A stretch of DNA of 64,000 nucleotides from Aerococcus sanguinicola (GCF_008726925.1 NZ_VYWO01000001.1:1-64000), one strand, 5' to 3'; shown: positions 1 to 7,625, numbered from the stretch's first letter. Numbers and translations are program-made. The notes: generated by a model from the letters alone, not told the origin.

Positions 1-6
1 AAAAAA

Positions 7-127
7 TTGTGCGGTGGTAATGGCAAGAAGGTCACACCTGTTCCCATGCCGAACACAGCAGTTAAGCTTCTTAGCGCCGAATGTAGTTGGGGGTTGCCCC
101 CTGTGAGACTAGGACGCTGCCGTGCAA
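7..127 (+). rRNA. rrf: 5S ribosomal RNA
   Basis: The central part carries the universally conserved 5S stretch around CCCATGCCGAACACAG and TAGCGCCGAA. The first eight bases (7-14) pair with the last eight (120-127), including G-U wobbles, to close helix I. It lies directly before a tRNA cluster, as in a 16S-23S-5S-tRNA operon whose large rRNA genes are upstream of this window. Confidence 0.95.
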
Positions 128-132
128 TATCT

Positions 133-205
133 GGAGAATTAGCTCAGCTGGGAGAGCGTCTGCCTTACAAGCAGGATGTCGGGGGTTCGATCCCCTCATT
201 CTCCA
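133..205 (+). tRNA. tRNA-Val (anticodon TAC)
   Basis: Complete cloverleaf: acceptor GGAGAAT/ATTCTCC, anticodon loop CTTACAA, TTCGATC T-loop. Discriminator A; no encoded CCA. First tRNA after the 5S gene. Confidence 0.95.
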
Positions 206-213
206 TAACTTAT

Positions 214-286
214 GATTCGTTAGCTCAGTCGGTAGAGCATCTGACTTTTAATCAGAGGGTCGGGAGTTCGAGCCTCCCACGGATCA
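214..286 (+). tRNA. tRNA-Lys (anticodon TTT)
   Basis: Acceptor GATTCGT/ACGGATC with one T-G wobble, anticodon loop CTTTTAA, TTCGAGC T-loop. Discriminator A; no encoded CCA. Confidence 0.95.
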
Positions 287-293
287 TCTATAT

Positions 294-375
294 GCGGGTG
301 TGGCGGAATCGGCAGACGCACCAGATTTAGGATCTGGCGCCGCAAGGCGTGGGGGTTCAAGTCCCTTCACCCGCA
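294..375 (+). tRNA. tRNA-Leu (anticodon TAG)
   Basis: An 82-nt class II tRNA with a long variable arm; anticodon stem CCAGA/TCTGG around TTTAGGA. Discriminator A; no encoded CCA. Confidence 0.95.
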
Positions 376-387
376 TTAAGTTAATGA

Positions 388-460
388 GCCGGCTTAGCTC
401 AGTTGGTAGAGCATCTGATTTGTAATCAGAGGGTCGAGGGTTCAAGTCCTTTAGCCGGCA
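388..460 (+). tRNA. tRNA-Thr (anticodon TGT)
   Basis: Acceptor GCCGGCT/AGCCGGC, anticodon loop TTTGTAA, TTCAAGT T-loop. Discriminator A; no encoded CCA. Confidence 0.95.
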
Positions 461-463
461 TAT

Positions 464-535
464 GCGGAATTAGTTCAGTGGTAGAACACCACCTTGCCAA
501 GGTGGGGGTCGCGAGTTCGAATCTCGTATTCCGCT
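464..535 (+). tRNA. tRNA-Gly (anticodon GCC)
   Basis: Acceptor GCGGAAT/ATTCCGC with discriminator T, anticodon loop TTGCCAA. No encoded CCA. The T discriminator matters for reading the T-box leaders further downstream. Confidence 0.95.
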
Positions 536-557
536 TTTGCCAGACATGGTAATCCGC

Positions 558-643
558 GCCGGGGTGGCGGAACTGGCAGACGCACAGGACTTAAAATCCT
601 GCGGTGGTTACACACCGTACCGGTTCGATTCCGGTCCTCGGCA
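558..643 (+). tRNA. tRNA-Leu (anticodon TAA)
   Basis: An 86-nt class II tRNA; anticodon stem CAGGA/TCCTG around CTTAAAA and a long variable arm. Discriminator A; no encoded CCA. Confidence 0.95.
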
Positions 644-657
644 TTACATTTTTATAG

Positions 658-731
658 GCACCCATGGCTCAACTGGATAGAGTACCTGACTACGAATCAG
701 GCGGTTGCAGGTTCGAATCCTGCTGGGTGCA
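658..731 (+). tRNA. tRNA-Arg (anticodon ACG)
   Basis: Acceptor GCACCCA/TGGGTGC, anticodon loop CTACGAA; the ACG anticodon normally becomes ICG through TadA. Discriminator A; no encoded CCA. Confidence 0.95.
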
Positions 732-733
732 TC

Positions 734-807
734 CGGGAAATAGCTCAGCTTGGTAGAGCACTTGGTTTGGGACCAAGGGGTCGCAGGTTCGAATCCTGTT
801 TTCCCGA
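734..807 (+). tRNA. tRNA-Pro (anticodon TGG)
   Basis: Acceptor CGGGAAA/TTTCCCG, anticodon loop TTTGGGA. Discriminator A; no encoded CCA. Confidence 0.95.
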
Positions 808-812
808 TAGAT

Positions 813-885
813 GGGGGATTAGCTCAGCTGGGAGAGCGCCTGCTTTGCACGCAGGAGGTCAGCGGTTCGATTCCGCTATTCTCCA
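813..885 (+). tRNA. tRNA-Ala (anticodon TGC)
   Basis: Acceptor GGGGGAT/ATTCTCC with G-U pairs, anticodon loop TTTGCAC. Discriminator A, which matches the UGGU bulge of the alaS T-box at 33506. No encoded CCA. Confidence 0.93.
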
Positions 886-900
886 TTGAAATTTTATATT

Positions 901-974
901 GGCGGTGTAGCTCAGCTGGCTAGAGCGTCCGGTTCATACCCGGGAGGTCATGGGTTCGATCCCCTTCGCCGCTA
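901..974 (+). tRNA. tRNA-Met (CAT), elongator
   Basis: Anticodon loop TTCATAC gives CAT; acceptor GGCGGTG pairs with CGCCGCT through a terminal G-U. It lacks the 1-72 mismatch and the three G-C pairs of an initiator. Its sequence and its place after Ala resemble the elongator Met of Bacillus tRNA clusters as I remember them. The Met versus Ile2 choice is inference. Confidence 0.75.
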
Positions 975-990
975 TTATTTTAAACGACTT

Positions 991-1064
991 GGACCTTTAG
1001 CTCAGTTGGTGAGAGCAGACGGCTCATAACCGTCGGGTCGTAGGTTCGAGTCCTACAAGGTCCA
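991..1064 (+). tRNA. tRNA with CAT anticodon, probably Ile2 (lysidine)
   Basis: Acceptor GGACCTT/AAGGTCC, anticodon loop CTCATAA. The body resembles the tRNA whose C34 is changed to lysidine by TilS to read AUA, and it follows Met in the order known from Bacillus clusters. If wrong, it is a second elongator Met. Confidence 0.65.
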
Positions 1065-1081
1065 TACCTTTTAAAAAATAT

Positions 1082-1171
1082 GGAGGATTACCCAAGTCCG
1101 GCTGAAGGGAACGGTCTTGAAAACCGTCAGGTGGGTCAAACCACGCAAGGGTTCGAATCCCTTATCCTCCT
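1082..1171 (+). tRNA. tRNA-Ser (anticodon TGA), copy 1
   Basis: A 90-nt class II tRNA; anticodon stem ACGGT/ACCGT around CTTGAAA. Discriminator T; no encoded CCA. An identical copy lies at 1725-1814. Confidence 0.95.
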
Positions 1172-1185
1172 TTTACTAATAATAT

Positions 1186-1258
1186 CGCGGAGTAGAGCAG
1201 TTGGCAGCTCGTCGGGCTCATAACCCGGAGGTCGCAGGTTCGAGTCCTGCCTCCGCAA
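1186..1258 (+). tRNA. tRNA-fMet (CAT), initiator copy 1
   Basis: The C1-A72 mismatch and the GGG/CCC pairs at the base of the anticodon loop CTCATAA mark an initiator. Identical copy at 1826-1898. No encoded CCA. Confidence 0.95.
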
Positions 1259-1270
1259 TTTAAATTTAAT

Positions 1271-1343
1271 GGTCCCGTGGTGTAGGGGTTATCACGCCTG
1301 CCTGTCACGCAGGAGATCGCGGGTTCAATTCCCGTCGGGACCG
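1271..1343 (+). tRNA. tRNA-Asp (GTC), copy 1
   Basis: Acceptor GGTCCCG/CGGGACC, discriminator G, anticodon loop CTGTCAC. Copy 2 at 1919 has the sixth acceptor pair flipped from C-G to G-C, a compensatory change. Confidence 0.95.
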
Positions 1344-1359
1344 TAATTTTTTTATCAAT

Positions 1360-1430
1360 GCGGGTGTAGTTTAGTGGTAAAACCACAGCCTTCCAAGCTG
1401 TTGTCGCGAGTTCGATTCTCGTCACCCGCT
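1360..1430 (+). tRNA. tRNA-Gly (anticodon TCC)
   Basis: Acceptor GCGGGTG/CACCCGC, discriminator T, anticodon loop CTTCCAA. No encoded CCA. Confidence 0.95.
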
Positions 1431-1436
1431 TTATAT

Positions 1437-1510
<74 letters not shown>

Positions 1511-1524
1511 TTACAACTTAATAT

Positions 1525-1613
1525 GGAGAATTACTCAAGAGGCTGAAGAGGACGGTTTGCTAAATCGTTAGGCGGCTTATCGCCGCGCAAGGGTTCGAAT
1601 CCCTTATTCTCCG
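1525..1613 (+). tRNA. tRNA-Ser (anticodon GCT)
   Basis: An 89-nt class II tRNA; anticodon stem ACGGT/ATCGT around TTGCTAA. Discriminator G; no encoded CCA. Confidence 0.94.
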
Positions 1614-1631
1614 TTTTGTGTTATTAACTTA

Positions 1632-1703
1632 GGCCCGTTGGTCAAGCGGTTAAGACACCGCCCTTTCACGGCGGTAACACGGGTTCGAATCCCGTACGGG
1701 TCA
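1632..1703 (+). tRNA. tRNA-Glu (anticodon TTC), copy 1
   Basis: Acceptor GGCCCGT/ACGGGTC, anticodon loop CTTTCAC, discriminator A. Identical copy at 2092-2163. Confidence 0.95.
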
Positions 1704-1724
1704 TTGCTTAACTTTGATATATAT

Positions 1725-1814
1725 GGAGGATTACCCAAGTCCGGCTGAAGGGAACGGTCTTGAAAACCGTCAGGTGGGTCAAACCACGCAAGGGTTCGAA
1801 TCCCTTATCCTCCT
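1725..1814 (+). tRNA. tRNA-Ser (anticodon TGA), copy 2
   Basis: Identical to the gene at 1082-1171. The spacer after it is almost the same as well, so a block has been duplicated. Confidence 0.95.
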
Positions 1815-1825
1815 TTTACTAATAT

Positions 1826-1898
1826 CGCGGAGTAGAGCAGTTGGCAGCTCGTCGGGCTCATAACCCGGAGGTCGCAGGTTCGAGTCCTGCCTCCGCAA
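1826..1898 (+). tRNA. tRNA-fMet (CAT), initiator copy 2
   Basis: Identical to the gene at 1186-1258, with the initiator C1-A72 mismatch. Confidence 0.95.
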
Positions 1899-1918
1899 TT
1901 GCGAGCATATATATACTT

Positions 1919-1991
1919 GGTCCGGTGGTGTAGGGGTTAACATGCCTGCCTGTCACGCAGGAGATCGCGGGTTCAAATCCCGTCCGGACCG
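1919..1991 (+). tRNA. tRNA-Asp (GTC), copy 2
   Basis: Acceptor GGTCCGG/CCGGACC, discriminator G, anticodon loop CTGTCAC. It differs from copy 1 by a swapped acceptor pair and a few loop bases. Confidence 0.95.
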
Positions 1992-2003
1992 TTTTTATTT
2001 TGA

Positions 2004-2076
2004 GGTCCAATAGCTCAGTTGGTAGAGCACTTGATTGAAGCTCAAGGTGTCGGCAGTTCGACTCTGTCTTGGACCA
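2004..2076 (+). tRNA. tRNA-Phe (anticodon GAA)
   Basis: Acceptor GGTCCAA/TTGGACC, anticodon loop TTGAAGC between CTTGA and TCAAG, and the GTGTCGGCAGTTCGA signature seen in tRNA-Phe. Confidence 0.93.
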
Positions 2077-2091
2077 TTACATGCTAAAACT

Positions 2092-2163
2092 GGCCCGTTG
2101 GTCAAGCGGTTAAGACACCGCCCTTTCACGGCGGTAACACGGGTTCGAATCCCGTACGGGTCA
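2092..2163 (+). tRNA. tRNA-Glu (anticodon TTC), copy 2
   Basis: Identical to 1632-1703; last gene of the tRNA cluster, six bases before the terminator. Confidence 0.95.
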
Positions 2164-2168
2164 TTGTT

Positions 2169-2202
2169 AAAGGTTGGGAGATCTCCCAACCTTTATTTTT
2201 TT
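2169..2202 (+). terminator. Terminator of the rRNA-tRNA operon
   Basis: A perfect inverted repeat (AAAGGTTGGGAGA with its complement, 2169-2194) is followed by a T-rich tract. Confidence 0.9.
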
Positions 2203-2305
2203 AATTGGGATTTCTCTTGCTTTATTGATTGTTAGCCTAAAGTTAGCTATAATTATGTAATGTAATAGCATACAAAATTTGATTGAATTGAAGGGAAAGA
2301 TAAGT

Positions 2306-3217
2306 TTGCGGCAGTTTTTGAAAAAAAGAAAATTGATAGTGCTGCTTGTGAGTATCATGACCTCCCTGAGTTTAATATTTTTCTCGGTCTTTGGTAGTCA
2401 TGAAACCCCTAAGCCTATTTCCTGGATGAATGACTTAACAGCTGTCGTCGGCAGAGCCGTATCGTCGCCAGGCAATTTCGTTATGAACTTTGGGGATTCG
2501 ATAAGTTCCCTAAAAAATACCTATGAAGAAAATCAATCCTTGAAAAAACAAATTGGTGTCCTCCAAGACTTAAAGGTGCAAAATGAAAGCTTAAAAGCTG
2601 AAAATAAAGAACTCAATGATCTCTTAGAAATTAAACCCACCCTAGTGGATAAGAAAGTGATCGGAGGGAATGTGATTGCGCGTTCTCCTGACTTCTGGGT
2701 GGATTATATTACCATTGACTTGGGCTCGAATAATGGTCTGACAACGGACATGTCGGTGATGAGTGCTAGCGGTTTGATTGGCCGAATTGTGGAAGTCAAT
2801 CCGACGAGCTCTAAAGTTCAATTATTAACTTCAACAGCTAATAAGTCGATGGAAGTAGCTGCAAGTATCCAAATTAAGGACCAGATCGTCCATGGGGTTA
2901 TCAAAGAGTTTGACCGCAAAGAACAGGAACTCATCCTCAGTCAGGTCGCCCAAGATGCTAAAATCAACAAAGGGGATATGGTAACGACCTCGGGCCTGGG
3001 CGGCGTCTCACCTGAAGGGATTATCATTGGTGAAGTGGTTGACGCCAAGATGGACGAATTTGGACTCTCTCAGAAGGTTCGCGTCAAGCCAGCTGCAGAC
3101 TTCGATGATATTCGCAAGGTCTTCGTTGTTGTTCAAGATGAAGAGGCTAAGCAAGCTAGGGAGGCTGCTGAGGAAGAAGAAGGTGAGGCTTCAGATGAAG
3201 ATTCAAGCAATGACTAA
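2306..3217 (+). CDS. mreC: Rod-shape protein MreC
   Basis: MreC is the bitopic elongasome protein that links MreB to the peptidoglycan synthases PBP2/RodA. Here one membrane segment (about residues 8-27) follows a basic start, then a coiled coil (about 60-105) and the beta-rich periplasmic-type domain with the GLIGRIVEV and GVISPEG-like segments. The C-terminus is strongly acidic (repeated Glu). I chose the TTG at 2306 because AAGGGAAAG lies just before it and the protein then begins RQFLKKRKL as in homologues; an in-frame TTG at 2279 has no ribosome site. It overlaps mreD. No mreB is in the window. Confidence 0.93.
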   Translation: MRQFLKKRKLIVLLVSIMTSLSLIFFSVFGSHETPKPISWMNDLTAVVGRAVSSPGNFVMNFGDSISSLKNTYEENQSLKKQIGVLQDLKVQNESLKAENKELNDLLEIKPTLVDKKVIGGNVIARSPDFWVDYITIDLGSNNGLTTDMSVMSASGLIGRIVEVNPTSSKVQLLTSTANKSMEVAASIQIKDQIVHGVIKEFDRKEQELILSQVAQDAKINKGDMVTTSGLGGVSPEGIIIGEVVDAKMDEFGLSQKVRVKPAADFDDIRKVFVVVQDEEAKQAREAAEEEEGEASDEDSSND

Positions 3218-3731
3218 TTATTTCCGTCGCCGCTTTGCCTTGCCCATTCTCTTATTTCTGATTTTATTACTGGATGGCTCCCTTCAGGTCATGCTCTTGA
3301 AAAATCTAGGTGAGGTCAATTACTCGATGACCTCCTCACTGACTATCATTGCGCTGACTATTCTCAGTATTTATTGTGAACGGGTCAACCTCCTTTACAT
3401 ATCGGCTATCGTTTTAGGTTTTATTTTCGATACGTATTACTCGCGGGTATTGGGCGTTAATCTCTTTATCATGCCTTTAATTTGTTTTACGACCCGGTAT
3501 TTTGCCCAACACTTCCGCATTAATTTCTATAGTGTCTGGTTTTGGACCATGATTGTCTATATGAGCTATGGCCACTTGATTTATTTTATTTTTTCCATCT
3601 TCAATTTAGAAAAACCCCAGTACGGGATCTTTCTCTTCCAGCATCTTCTACCTTCCATCTTATTCAATGGGCTGATGGCTTTTATCTTGAATTATTGCTT
3701 GGAGAAATTTGCTGATTGGATTAATAAATAA
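3195..3731 (+). CDS. mreD: Rod-shape protein MreD
   Basis: A polytopic inner-membrane partner of MreC, 178 aa, with about five to six hydrophobic segments and no soluble domain, as usual for MreD. The ATG at 3195 is chosen because AAGGTGAGG ends six bases before it; the inner ATG at 3210 is the alternative. The start lies inside the 3' end of mreC, so the two genes are translationally coupled. Conserved features are the DGSLQ stretch near the start and the FDTYYSRVLG segment in the middle. Confidence 0.88.
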   Translation: MKIQAMTNYFRRRFALPILLFLILLLDGSLQVMLLKNLGEVNYSMTSSLTIIALTILSIYCERVNLLYISAIVLGFIFDTYYSRVLGVNLFIMPLICFTTRYFAQHFRINFYSVWFWTMIVYMSYGHLIYFIFSIFNLEKPQYGIFLFQHLLPSILFNGLMAFILNYCLEKFADWINK

Positions 3732-3738
3732 AAAAGGC

Positions 3739-3766
3739 TTGCAAATTTTTTAGACTTCGTTATAAT
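3739..3766 (+). promoter_or_regulatory. Sigma-A-type promoter for the tandem T-box leader
   Basis: TTGCAA (3739-3744) and TATAAT (3761-3766) with 16-bp spacing, just upstream of the first T-box. Confidence 0.75.
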
Positions 3767-3777
3767 AGGACTAAGTA

Positions 3778-4009
3778 AAAATAAAAGCAATGATTGGAAG
3801 AGGTCATCTGAGACTTGTCAAGAGAGATTATGTTTGCTGGAAATAATCCAAGTCTGATGTCTACACACCCATGAGCTGGTAGCTTACCCGTGTTTGAGCG
3901 TTAATCAAGTGTAAATTTTACACGCTGAGATAGTCTATGTGAGTAGGCTATGAATAAAGGTGGAACCACGTAATTGACGTCCTTTCGTATCATACGAAAG
4001 GATTTTTTT
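3778..4009 (+). promoter_or_regulatory. T-box riboswitch 1
   Basis: The T-box core AAAGGTGGAACCACG lies at 3956-3970, followed by the terminator stem CCTTTCGTAT/ATACGAAAGG (3981-4001) and seven T. Upstream, the AGAGAG bulge and GCTGGAAA distal loop expected in Stem I are visible at about 3822-3846. The acceptor-binding bulge reads UGGA, which pairs with a tRNA whose discriminator base is U. In this cluster Gly and Ser(TGA) have U; Cys usually does. I could not assign the specifier codon with certainty; a UGU follows the Stem I helix near 3857. It is the first of two leaders in series before the amino-acid transporter. Confidence 0.88.
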
Positions 4010-4019
4010 ATTAATAGAT

Positions 4020-4264
4020 AACAATGATAGTGATAGGAAGAAATCTAGAATGACCTCCACAGAGAGCTAGGTAAGCTGAGAGCTAGCAGGGTCCCCTAGA
4101 TGGCACAACCTTGAATTGCCAGTCGGAAATGGCTGGCCGTGGGGGAGCGTTAATCCTTGTGTCAGTTCGTCTGACATAGTGAGGCTAGGCATGTGAATGT
4201 CTAGCGAATAAAGGTGGCACCACGTCTTCCACGTCCTTTAGCGATTGACTAAAGGACGTTTTTA
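4020..4264 (+). promoter_or_regulatory. T-box riboswitch 2
   Basis: A second complete T-box starts where the first ends. The core AAAGGTGGCACCACG lies at 4210-4224 and the terminator ACGTCCTTTAG/CTAAAGGACGT at 4231-4259, followed by T residues. Stem I carries an AGAGAG bulge. The bulge reads UGGC, which pairs with a tRNA ending in discriminator G (Asp and Ser(GCT) in this cluster; also Asn in most bacteria). The specifier codon is unresolved: GAT (Asp) and AAC (Asn) both lie in the right area. No clear promoter separates it from leader 1, so one transcript would have to pass both terminators. Confidence 0.88.
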
Positions 4265-4294
4265 TTATGATCAAATAAAGAAAGGATGAGTCCC

Positions 4295-5728
4295 ATGAAA
4301 AAAATGCTAAAATTAAGCAGTCTAGCTTGGCTGCTAGCTCTAATTATTCCCTTATTCACTGTCTTCTCAAGCCCTGTGGAGGCCAAGGCAGACCATTATG
4401 TGATAGGATTGGATGATACCTTCTCCCCGATGGGCTTTCGGGATAATGAGGGAAATTTAGTCGGTTTCGATATTGACCTGGCTCGGGCAGTGGCTGAGCT
4501 CAATGGCTGGTCGATTGATTTTCAGCCCATTGACTGGTCGATGAAGGAGACCGAGTTGAATACGGGGAATATCGATATGATTTGGAATGGTTTTGGGATT
4601 ACCCCTGAGCGGGAGAAGCAATTCCTCCTGACCGAACCCTATATTGATAGTAAGCAAATGATTATTACCCGTGCCGATGATCCCATCGATGACCTGGAAG
4701 ACTTAGCTGGAAAGAAAGTTGGTAGCCAAAGTGGCTCAACCACAGCGGAAGAAATGAAGACCTGGCCCAATAATCTTTACCAGCGCTTAGATGGCCAGCC
4801 TGTGCTTTATCCGTCTTACAATGAAGTCTTTGCCGACTTAGATGCGGGACGGATCGATGCCATTGCGACTGGAACCATCTATGGGCTCTACACCCTCCAG
4901 CAGCGTCCAGAAGGCCAGTACAAATACTTCGTCAATGAGGAATATGTCGAACCCATGGCGGTGGCCTTGCGCAAGGAAGATACCCAGTTAAAGGAAACGA
5001 TTGACCAGAGTATCCAAACGTTGAAAGAGAATGGCACTTACGATGAGATTTATGATAAGTGGTTCGCTGGTGACCAGACGGCTGACCGGGGGAACTCTCT
5101 CGTGATGACAGTTCTCCCTTCCTTACTGTCAGCCTTCAAGATGACTTTCCTGATCTTTATTGTTGTCCTAGTACTCAGTATCCCTATCGGTTTCTTGATC
5201 GCTATTCTCAGGGTCTTTGGGCCTAAGTGGTTGCAAGCTTTGATTGAGGCCTATGTCTTTGTGATGCGGGGCAGTCCATTGATGTTACAATTGATGGTTT
5301 TCTTCTTTGGTTTACCTTATATTGGCTTGAGTTTAGACCGCTTTACTGCAGCTATTTTCGCCTTTGTCATTAACTATGCCGCTTACTTTACTGAAATCTT
5401 CCGCGGGGGGATTTCCTCTGTGCCAGATGGCCAGTTTGAAAGCATTAATGTCCTAGGGATCGGCCACGTCCGAGGCTTTAGACGGATTATCCTGCCCCAG
5501 GTCATGAAGATCGTCATGCCATCGGTCGGTAATGAAGTGATTTCATTAGTCAAGGATACCTCTCTTGTCTATGTGATCGGTCTGGGAGAACTCTTAAGGG
5601 CAGGTTCCATTGCCGCTAATACCTACGCGACGCTGACCCCTTATCTTCTCTGCGGGGCAATTTACTTACTCTTTACAGCCGTGGTAACCTTCTTCCTCAA
5701 ACGACTCGAAGGCCGCATCGACTGGTAG
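4295..5728 (+). CDS. Amino-acid ABC transporter, fused substrate-binding protein and permease
   Basis: The first 260 residues are a polar amino-acid binding protein (family 3) with a signal peptide ending near VEAKA; the segments VGFDIDLARAVAE and DMIWNGFGITPEREK are typical. Residues about 265-477 form a HisM/GlnP-type permease with the EAA loop (GIGHVRGFRRIILPQ region). Such fusions are common in Lactobacillales for Gln, Glu/Asp, Arg or Cys uptake; substrate cannot be read from sequence. I chose ATG 4295 since AAAGGA is eight bases upstream; ATG 4286 overlaps that site. Two T-boxes in series precede it, and the ATPase follows 16 bp after. Confidence 0.9.
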   Translation: MKKMLKLSSLAWLLALIIPLFTVFSSPVEAKADHYVIGLDDTFSPMGFRDNEGNLVGFDIDLARAVAELNGWSIDFQPIDWSMKETELNTGNIDMIWNGFGITPEREKQFLLTEPYIDSKQMIITRADDPIDDLEDLAGKKVGSQSGSTTAEEMKTWPNNLYQRLDGQPVLYPSYNEVFADLDAGRIDAIATGTIYGLYTLQQRPEGQYKYFVNEEYVEPMAVALRKEDTQLKETIDQSIQTLKENGTYDEIYDKWFAGDQTADRGNSLVMTVLPSLLSAFKMTFLIFIVVLVLSIPIGFLIAILRVFGPKWLQALIEAYVFVMRGSPLMLQLMVFFFGLPYIGLSLDRFTAAIFAFVINYAAYFTEIFRGGISSVPDGQFESINVLGIGHVRGFRRIILPQVMKIVMPSVGNEVISLVKDTSLVYVIGLGELLRAGSIAANTYATLTPYLLCGAIYLLFTAVVTFFLKRLEGRIDW

Positions 5729-5744
5729 TAGAAAGGAGCACAAG

Positions 5745-6416
5745 ATGGCTTTATATGTAGAAGGGCTCTCCAAGGCCTATAACAAGAACCAAATTATTGA
5801 CCAGTTCACCTGCCAAATTGAAGGAGGGGAGATTGTTATCCTCCTCGGCAAGTCAGGGACTGGGAAGACAACCTTTATGCGTCTCATTAATAACTTAGAA
5901 AAAGCGGACCAAGGCAGTATCCGCATCAATGACCAATACCTCTGCCAAGCAAGTGAAGGCGGCGCCCGTTATTTAAGTAAGGCCGACCAACGCGCCTACC
6001 AGAATAACCTCGGCATGGTCTTCCAGGACTTCCAATTATTTCCCAATTTTACGGTACTGGAAAATTTGATGGAGGCGCCTTTAGCGCAAAAACTAGCCAG
6101 TCCTGAAGCCATCCAGGCCCAGGCCTTGGACCTCCTAGCCAAGGTTGGCTTGTCCGATAAGGCAGAGGTCAAACCCTCAACTCTGTCTGGGGGCCAAAAA
6201 CAGCGGGTGGCGATTGCCCGGGCCTTGATGTTGAATCCAGATGTGATTTGTTTTGACGAACCAACCTCAGCTTTGGACCGGGAGTCGGCCAACCAAGTGG
6301 GCGCCTTGATCCAAGAACTCGCGGATTCTGGCCAGGCGGTTCTGATTGTTACCCACGATACGGAATTCGGTCGTGAATACGGGACACGAATCATCTCTTC
6401 AAGCGACTTTAAATAA
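5745..6416 (+). CDS. Amino-acid ABC transporter ATP-binding protein
   Basis: ATPase partner of the fused binding protein/permease just upstream, powering polar amino-acid uptake. At 223 aa it is slightly short for the GlnQ/HisP group (about 240) but holds all motifs: Walker A GKSGTGKT near residue 34, Q-loop VFQDFQLFPN, signature LSGGQKQR, Walker B VICFDEPTSALD and the switch His in VTHD. A ribosome site (GAAAGGAG) precedes the ATG. A bidirectional terminator follows the gene. Confidence 0.93.
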   Translation: MALYVEGLSKAYNKNQIIDQFTCQIEGGEIVILLGKSGTGKTTFMRLINNLEKADQGSIRINDQYLCQASEGGARYLSKADQRAYQNNLGMVFQDFQLFPNFTVLENLMEAPLAQKLASPEAIQAQALDLLAKVGLSDKAEVKPSTLSGGQKQRVAIARALMLNPDVICFDEPTSALDRESANQVGALIQELADSGQAVLIVTHDTEFGREYGTRIISSSDFK

Positions 6417-6421
6417 ACTAT

Positions 6422-6468
6422 AAAAAGCAGGATCTATCTCCTCTATTGGGAGCTAGGTCCTGCTTTTA
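6422..6468. terminator. Bidirectional terminator
   Basis: AAAAGCAGGA and its near-complement TCCTGCTTTT flank a loop with flanking A and T runs, between the plus-strand transporter and the minus-strand EIIC gene. Confidence 0.8.
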
Positions 6469-6494
6469 AACTTTATGCGGGTGGAAATGAGGCC

Positions 6495-7625
6495 TTAGTC
6501 AGCCACAATCTCATTGACGTCTTCTTCAGGTAAATCGTTGAAGGGACGGAAGTAGACGAGGGCAAAGGCCACACCAAAGGAAATCGCAATGGAAATCAAG
6601 CAATTGACCAGGTTGGACATGTCCCCGTCTCGACTGATAAAGATCGGTAAGGCTGCGATACCGGGGTTGGCAAAGGCATAGGCATAAACCTGGCTAATTC
6701 CAGCATAGAGGCCTCCTGCCAAGCCACCGAGAATGGAAGCAATCAAGACGGATTTGATGGGGATGGCTACCCCGTAGAGTCCGGGCTGGGAAACCCCCAT
6801 AGCAGCTGTTACACAGGCGGATAAGTTGTATTGCTTATAGCCAGAGTGCTTGGTCTTGAAGAAGACAGCAAGGACGGCTCCTGACAAAGCCATGTTGGCT
6901 GCTAGCATACCGGGGTTAAAGAAAGTATCCGTACCGGTTGCTGCAATGGTCTGCGTTACGACTGGGAAGAGGGCGTAGTGGGCTCCAAACATGACCACGA
7001 AGAGGCCAAAGCCTCCTAGAAGGGCAGGGACTAGCCATTCCGCTCTGGAGCTTAGGAAGTCGACCAGAGCCACTAAAGCGTCGCCTAGGACTGTTCCGAG
7101 CGGGCCCAAGACCGAGATCCCGAGTATACAGGTTGACAGCAAGACGAGGACGGGAGCAAATACCCCGCGTACGATTTCTGGAATGACCTTGTACCAGAAC
7201 TTCTCAATATAGGCCTGGGCAAAGGTGATCAGGATAATGGGAATCACTGAGCTCGGATAGTTACCTGGGGGAAGGGGGATACCAAAGAAGTCAGCGCTCC
7301 CATCATAATTGGCCAGTTCACTGGTGATTTCCGGATGGAGCAGGAAGGCCGCTGTCGCCATGGCCAGGATTTGGTTGGCACCAAAGACCTTGGCCGCAGA
7401 ATGGGCGAGTAGGATAGGAAGAAAATAAAAGACAGCATTGGAAATCGAATTGAGGATAATATACTCCGCTTTGCCTTCCTGGATTAAAGAAAAGCTATGC
7501 AAGAGGATGGTAATCCCTTGGAGAATACCTGCTGCTGTTAGACCGATAAGAATTGGAGCAAAAATTTCTTTAATGGCATCGAGAATTTTATCCAAAAAAG
7601 AGAGTTCTTCTTGACTTTCAGACAT
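6495..7625 (-). CDS. PTS beta-glucoside-type EIIC-like membrane protein, stand-alone
   Basis: A 376-aa polytopic protein matching the EIIC domain of beta-glucoside/sucrose-type phosphotransferase permeases (ten hydrophobic segments; HYALFPVVTQTIAATG near residue 215). There is no EIIB or EIIA domain in the chain and no PTS gene next to it, so phosphoryl transfer would need partners elsewhere. The family motif around Glu-Pro-Ala-Ile-Tyr-Gly reads VSQPGLYGV here, with Gln in place of the conserved Glu. It may have another role. An AAAGGAGG site precedes the ATG. Confidence 0.8.
   Translation of the reverse strand: MSESQEELSFLDKILDAIKEIFAPILIGLTAAGILQGITILLHSFSLIQEGKAEYIILNSISNAVFYFLPILLAHSAAKVFGANQILAMATAAFLLHPEITSELANYDGSADFFGIPLPPGNYPSSVIPIILITFAQAYIEKFWYKVIPEIVRGVFAPVLVLLSTCILGISVLGPLGTVLGDALVALVDFLSSRAEWLVPALLGGFGLFVVMFGAHYALFPVVTQTIAATGTDTFFNPGMLAANMALSGAVLAVFFKTKHSGYKQYNLSACVTAAMGVSQPGLYGVAIPIKSVLIASILGGLAGGLYAGISQVYAYAFANPGIAALPIFISRDGDMSNLVNCLISIAISFGVAFALVYFRPFNDLPEEDVNEIVAD

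Noticed and set aside
7..889. Open frames over the 5S and tRNA genes
   Set aside because: They run through clear rRNA and tRNA genes and have no start sites.
3855..4110. Met T-box (ATG specifier) for both leaders
   Set aside because: ATG occurs near the Stem I 3' side of both, but tRNA-Met has discriminator A, which would need UGGU; the bulges are UGGA and UGGC.
3855..4120. His T-box (CAC specifier) shared by both leaders
   Set aside because: CACA is found in both, but His tRNA has discriminator C and the two bulges differ from UGGG and from each other.
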